A DNA stretch of 64,000 nt from UBA2882 sp964619485. Lineage in GTDB: Bacteria > Bacillota > Clostridia > Lachnospirales > Lachnospiraceae. The notes under the pieces are model-generated. The model was not told the DNA's origin. It saw only the letters and a list, made by a program, of their open reading frames with translations, and ran no database searches. The position numbers and the translations under genes were made by a program. Position 1 is the stretch's first letter, and each line of letters begins with the position of its first letter. Below are positions 60,629 through 64,000 of this stretch, in pieces. Location: contig CAZUCI010000005.1 in assembly GCA_964619485.1 (NCBI GenBank), positions 1 through 64,000 of the forward strand, given 5' to 3'.

Positions 60629-62314
60629 CTAAATGATAAACTCACTTACCATTTCCTTTAAGCCTTCCGCTGTTTCTCTGGATGCTTTGGCATTTTCAGA
60701 TACAGTCTGAATATTCTCCACCAAAGTCTGAATGGATGCGGAGGTTTCTTCTGTAGAAGCAGCATTCTCCTCTGAAATTGCCGACAGATTAGCTACAGCG
60801 GTCAACATCTCTTCCTTCTCACCATTCACAGTTGCAACACGGGCTCCTATGGTATTGACTGCTGAAACAATTTCATCCAGCTTTCCGTTCACTGCCTCAA
60901 AGCTGGCACTGACATCCTCCAGCACACTTCCCTCATTTTCAGAAGCTTCCTTGATGCTGGTTGCCAAAGTAACACTTTGATTTACAAGTGTGGTAATCTG
61001 CTCAATAACCTTTGCTATTTCTCCTGCGGAACGGCTTGACTGCTCAGCCAGCCCCTTAATCTCCGATGCGACAACTGCAAAGCCTCTTCCTGCCTCACCG
61101 GCTCTGGCTGCTTCTATACTGGCATTTAAGGAAAGGAGATTGGTCTCATCTGCTATATTTCCAATCATCTCAGTGGCCTTCTGAATTTCCTCTACTGTCT
61201 GATTGATTTCAAAAATTCCACTGGCAACATCATCTGCGCTCTTTCGTGTATCTTTATTGGCAATCAACAGCTTCTGTAACGCATCTTTGGATTTATCTCC
61301 GATATTTGCCGCTTCCTTTACCACGGAAAGGCTTTCGCCTGTCACACTGGAAATATCTTCAATACTCTCTCCTATATTTTCAATACCCCGCATGGTGTTC
61401 TCGGTATTCTGAGCCATCTCAGTAGCTCCCTTGGCCAGTTCCTCCATGGTTGTGCTGATATTTTCTGTGGAAAATGAACAGTCAACAATAATATTTGCAA
61501 TATTATCTGCATTCGCGTTAACGGAATCAGAAGTCTCCTTAATATTGTTGATAGTCGGTGCCAGTTTATTCTGGAGCAGATCTACTGCCTCATTAATCTG
61601 ACCAACCTCACCTCTGTAAACATGCTTCTGTCCATCATCTGTCAAATTGAGCTCTGCCAGTCTGGCAATACGTTTAACCGTCCTCTCAATTGGCTTGGAA
61701 ATCATCATGGAGATAATCGCTGCAACAACAGAACAGATAATCAGCGGAAGCAGGCTGATAATAATAATCAGATTGGCAAGTCTGTTCAACTGGCTCATGG
61801 CATCACTTTTGTCAGCAGCCAGCATCAGAACATAGGAATTATCCTCGCTGACAAAATAAGCTGCATATTCCTCAACGCCCTCATAAACATATTCCAATGA
61901 GGCAGGCTGAGGATGAATGCCGGCTTTCATCTGATCAGTGATTGCCTTCACTTCCTCAACATCTATCTTTTTGCCGATTTTATCGCTGCTTGGGTGAAAC
62001 ATAATATAACCTGTATCATCTACCAGATAAAACCGGCTGGATGACATACTGGAAAGCTTATAATCCTGAAGCTTGTTTTTCAGAGAATCCGTTGACAGCG
62101 CTGAACGCCCCAGAATATCCACATCTCTCTGCAGATTCTCGCCCATGGATGCGGACACATCCATCATATAGCTCCCAACAAGATCCCGAATAATGCTGCT
62201 GGATCTGATAAAGAAAACACTGCCATCAATGATCAGTGTCAACAACACGGACATGATGACCAAAGCGATAATTTTTGTTTTAATCAGACTGTAAAATTTC
62301 ATTTTTTTCTTCAT
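60629..62314 (-). CDS. Methyl-accepting chemotaxis protein
   Basis: A protein of 561 residues from MKKKMKFYSL (62314, GGGAG seven bases upstream). Span 1 at about 12-34, an extracytoplasmic Cache-like sensor (about 35-180, RFYLVDDTGYIMFHPSSD), span 2 at about 182-206, HAMP, then a long signalling coiled coil. The hairpin tip DETNLLSLNASIEAARAGEAGRGF (given in part) is the CheA/CheW contact and is well conserved. No C-terminal methylesterase-tether pentapeptide is seen. Ligand unknown; no other chemotaxis genes are nearby. Confidence 0.95.
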   Translation of the reverse strand: MKKKMKFYSLIKTKIIALVIMSVLLTLIIDGSVFFIRSSSIIRDLVGSYMMDVSASMGENLQRDVDILGRSALSTDSLKNKLQDYKLSSMSSSRFYLVDDTGYIMFHPSSDKIGKKIDVEEVKAITDQMKAGIHPQPASLEYVYEGVEEYAAYFVSEDNSYVLMLAADKSDAMSQLNRLANLIIIISLLPLIICSVVAAIISMMISKPIERTVKRIARLAELNLTDDGQKHVYRGEVGQINEAVDLLQNKLAPTINNIKETSDSVNANADNIANIIVDCSFSTENISTTMEELAKGATEMAQNTENTMRGIENIGESIEDISSVTGESLSVVKEAANIGDKSKDALQKLLIANKDTRKSADDVASGIFEINQTVEEIQKATEMIGNIADETNLLSLNASIEAARAGEAGRGFAVVASEIKGLAEQSSRSAGEIAKVIEQITTLVNQSVTLATSIKEASENEGSVLEDVSASFEAVNGKLDEIVSAVNTIGARVATVNGEKEEMLTAVANLSAISEENAASTEETSASIQTLVENIQTVSENAKASRETAEGLKEMVSEFII

Positions 62315-62390
62315 TGGCACACTCCCTTTTCACAGAGAACAAAATTTTAATTAATACTATTCTATCAAAAAAGAGCCGCGACAACAATCT

Positions 62391-62414
62391 CTTTTTGTGT
62401 TTGAACACAAAAAG
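62391..62414 (-). terminator. Terminator of the second GH43 gene
   Basis: A perfect 10-bp stem CTTTTTGTGT/ACACAAAAAG with a 4-base loop, 33 bases beyond the GH43 stop. The T-rich tail is weak, and the promoter of the chemoreceptor probably lies just downstream. Confidence 0.6.
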
Positions 62415-62446
62415 AATAGAATTTTTTCAACTACGCTAATATTGTT

Positions 62447-64000
62447 CTATTCAACATTTCTGCTTTCATCTGCAAGATACTCAAAAAAATCAAAATCAGC
62501 GTAATGCTGGTGCTTGATTCGATCCGCGCAGGTCATTCCGACAAAGGTGCCCGTAAACTCTCCGTATTTGCAGTATTCATCTGAAAATTTTGTTGTATCA
62601 AACATTTTGCCAATAGGCAGATAGGTTTCATTATCGTAGGACCACTCAAACCAGGATTTTCTTCCCTCAATATTCAGACGGAAATAAATTGGTCTGTCCT
62701 CCACCTTTGTTCTCGTATTTAAAAATTCTGTCTTTTCTCCATTTTCAAGATGAATAATGGAAATTGCACTTCCGCCCAGAGTCTCGCTGTAATATTTTCG
62801 AAGATTAATATAATTCATATTATCATAATACATAATCAACCCTGCACTGTGCTGATGCACCTCCGGCTTAAATTCCATTTTGGTAGTTACACGCGCGTAA
62901 ACGGAGGTCAGTTTTCTTGCCAGAATGCTGACCTTATTTAAGGAACAGCGTGACTCCTGTCCACGGATACGCACATAACCGGGACGTGCCTTCACATCCG
63001 CAAATCTCTGCGGCATAATTCTTGGAGCATAGTACCAGTTTCCAAGCTCATCGCCATCAAAATCGTCAAAGGCCGGAAGCTTTGGCATCGGAACCTCTGG
63101 AAGATTACTTTCTTCTACCTGAATTTTTGCCATGTTGCTTCCATCCGCCATACGAAGCCAGTGGTCCTCTGTCCACATCATTTTCTGAATGGCAGTCTCC
63201 CGCCCGAGGGTACAGCGCAGCTCCGGCGCAAAGGGCCTTGCACATAAATGCACAAGATAGGTTTCTCCATTTTGTGTATCCACAAAGCTTCCATGTCCTG
63301 ATTTCTGCAAAATGGAATCCGGATTATAGTATTTTGTTTTCAAATGATCCGGGTCCTGCCTCTCATTGGACTCCCCCGGAATGGATGTTACGATAGGATT
63401 ACAGGGGTCTTTTTCATAAGGTCCCCATACATGCTCGGAGCGCCCCATGGTTACACAGTGATTATACCCGGTTCCCCCTTCTGCACACATAATATAATAG
63501 AAGCCATCATGCTTATACAGGTGAGGTGCTTCAATACAGCCTCTGTCTGTTCCACCGCTCCAGATTCGTTTGGGATATCCGATGATTTCCTTTTTATTTG
63601 GATCATACTCCACCATACAGATTGCACCTGGTTTTTCGTATCCGGCTCTGGTCTCCCATTCCAGGGAAACTACCCACTTTCTTCCATCATCATCATGAAA
63701 CAGGGAGGCGTCAAATCCTGCGGAATGAAGATAAACAGGCTCACTCCAGGGTCCTTTGATATCCTTTGCTGTAATCACAAAATTGTCCACGTCAAAATAT
63801 CTTGCATTCATGGAGTTCATGACTCCATAAACCACATAAAATAAATCTTCCTTTTCATTATAGGTCAGGCACGGTGCCCATACACCTTTCGCAGATGGAA
63901 GCTTCTTTAAATCAACCGTTTCGTCATCTGTGAGAACATGTGTATAAAGCTCCCAGCTTTTTAAGTCTTTGGAATGATAAACAGGGATTCCCGGAAACCA
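62447..64000 (-). CDS. Glycoside hydrolase family 43 protein, 5' end outside the window
   Basis: The frame stays open to the window edge (last visible residues WFPGIPVYHSKDLKSWEL), so the gene is truncated by the window, not broken. PGIPVYHSKDL is the normal start of the propeller. LPSAKGVWAPCLTYNE carries the second blade motif, and ASLFHDDDGRKWVVSLEW and CIEAPHLYKHDGFYYIMCAEG supply the aspartate and acid glutamate. The C-terminal part (from about 63050) is a GH43_C2-type beta-sandwich, as in beta-xylosidases. Beta-xylosidase or arabinofuranosidase activity is likely. Confidence 0.93.
   Translation of the reverse strand, partial: WFPGIPVYHSKDLKSWELYTHVLTDDETVDLKKLPSAKGVWAPCLTYNEKEDLFYVVYGVMNSMNARYFDVDNFVITAKDIKGPWSEPVYLHSAGFDASLFHDDDGRKWVVSLEWETRAGYEKPGAICMVEYDPNKKEIIGYPKRIWSGGTDRGCIEAPHLYKHDGFYYIMCAEGGTGYNHCVTMGRSEHVWGPYEKDPCNPIVTSIPGESNERQDPDHLKTKYYNPDSILQKSGHGSFVDTQNGETYLVHLCARPFAPELRCTLGRETAIQKMMWTEDHWLRMADGSNMAKIQVEESNLPEVPMPKLPAFDDFDGDELGNWYYAPRIMPQRFADVKARPGYVRIRGQESRCSLNKVSILARKLTSVYARVTTKMEFKPEVHQHSAGLIMYYDNMNYINLRKYYSETLGGSAISIIHLENGEKTEFLNTRTKVEDRPIYFRLNIEGRKSWFEWSYDNETYLPIGKMFDTTKFSDEYCKYGEFTGTFVGMTCADRIKHQHYADFDFFEYLADESRNVE

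Overview
This window is about 64 kb of AT-leaning chromosome from a low-GC Gram-positive anaerobe. It is most likely a gut Lachnospiraceae (class Clostridia); this is an inference from gene content, not a database match. The pointers are a minimal two-gene SUF system, diaminopimelate dehydrogenase, DUF1846 and DUF3842 proteins, nickel-pincer (lar) genes, several Rpn-type PD-(D/E)XK nucleases, and strong AGGAGG ribosome binding sites. A run of 100 N at 14496-14595 shows that the assembly is a draft. I see no rRNA, tRNA, CRISPR array, prophage or insertion sequence.

Layout. 0-3 kb: a candidate structured C-rich small RNA, a PH-like protein, a nitroreductase and pyrBI. 3-5.3 kb: a broken and an intact Rpn-type nuclease flanking a 35-residue membrane peptide. 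5.5-7.2 kb: a SufC-SufB-like pair. 7.3-11.8 kb: an envelope operon of VWA lipoprotein, XpaC (frameshifted), a substrate-binding-like protein and TelA. 12-19.5 kb: a nickel uptake and nickel-pincer operon (nikMN, nikQ, nikO, larB, larC, larE, aldo/keto reductase) behind a structured leader, with DUF3842 and DUF1846 genes upstream. 21.8-27 kb: L,D-transpeptidase, MATE pump, LysR regulator and azlCD. 27-35 kb: a two-component system with a MacB-type ABC pair, then a three-gene ABC exporter. 35-43.5 kb: aldose epimerase family protein, PIN-like protein, a PurF homologue without its catalytic cysteine, Ddh, an NSS transporter and a MATE pump. 43.5-46 kb: XRE regulator, a third Rpn-type nuclease and a YhfC-like protein. 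46-55 kb: plant-glycan genes (GH1, GH3, GH43, AraC regulator, GPH-type transporter) plus a cation diffusion facilitator. 55-64 kb: DUF3737 protein, a TetR-controlled ABC exporter, a YitT protein, Tag glycosylase, a chemoreceptor and a second GH43 cut by the window end.

How the genes work together. The nik genes probably import Ni2+ for LarC, which inserts nickel into the pincer cofactor built by LarB and LarE. No larA is present here, so the enzyme that uses the cofactor lies elsewhere. The sugar genes fit uptake and hydrolysis of xylan- or arabinan-derived oligosaccharides.

The most unusual signal is non-coding. Two intergenic loci (15680-15924 and 38941-39186) each carry four 33-bp hairpins with 10-bp arms and a constant 13-base loop. 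The start-to-start spacing is nearly the same in both loci (81-51-80 and 81-51-81), and one hairpin shows a compensatory base change. The second locus lies inside a 938-bp segment bounded by perfect 19-bp inverted repeats. Short tandem repeats near gene ends are unusually common across the window.
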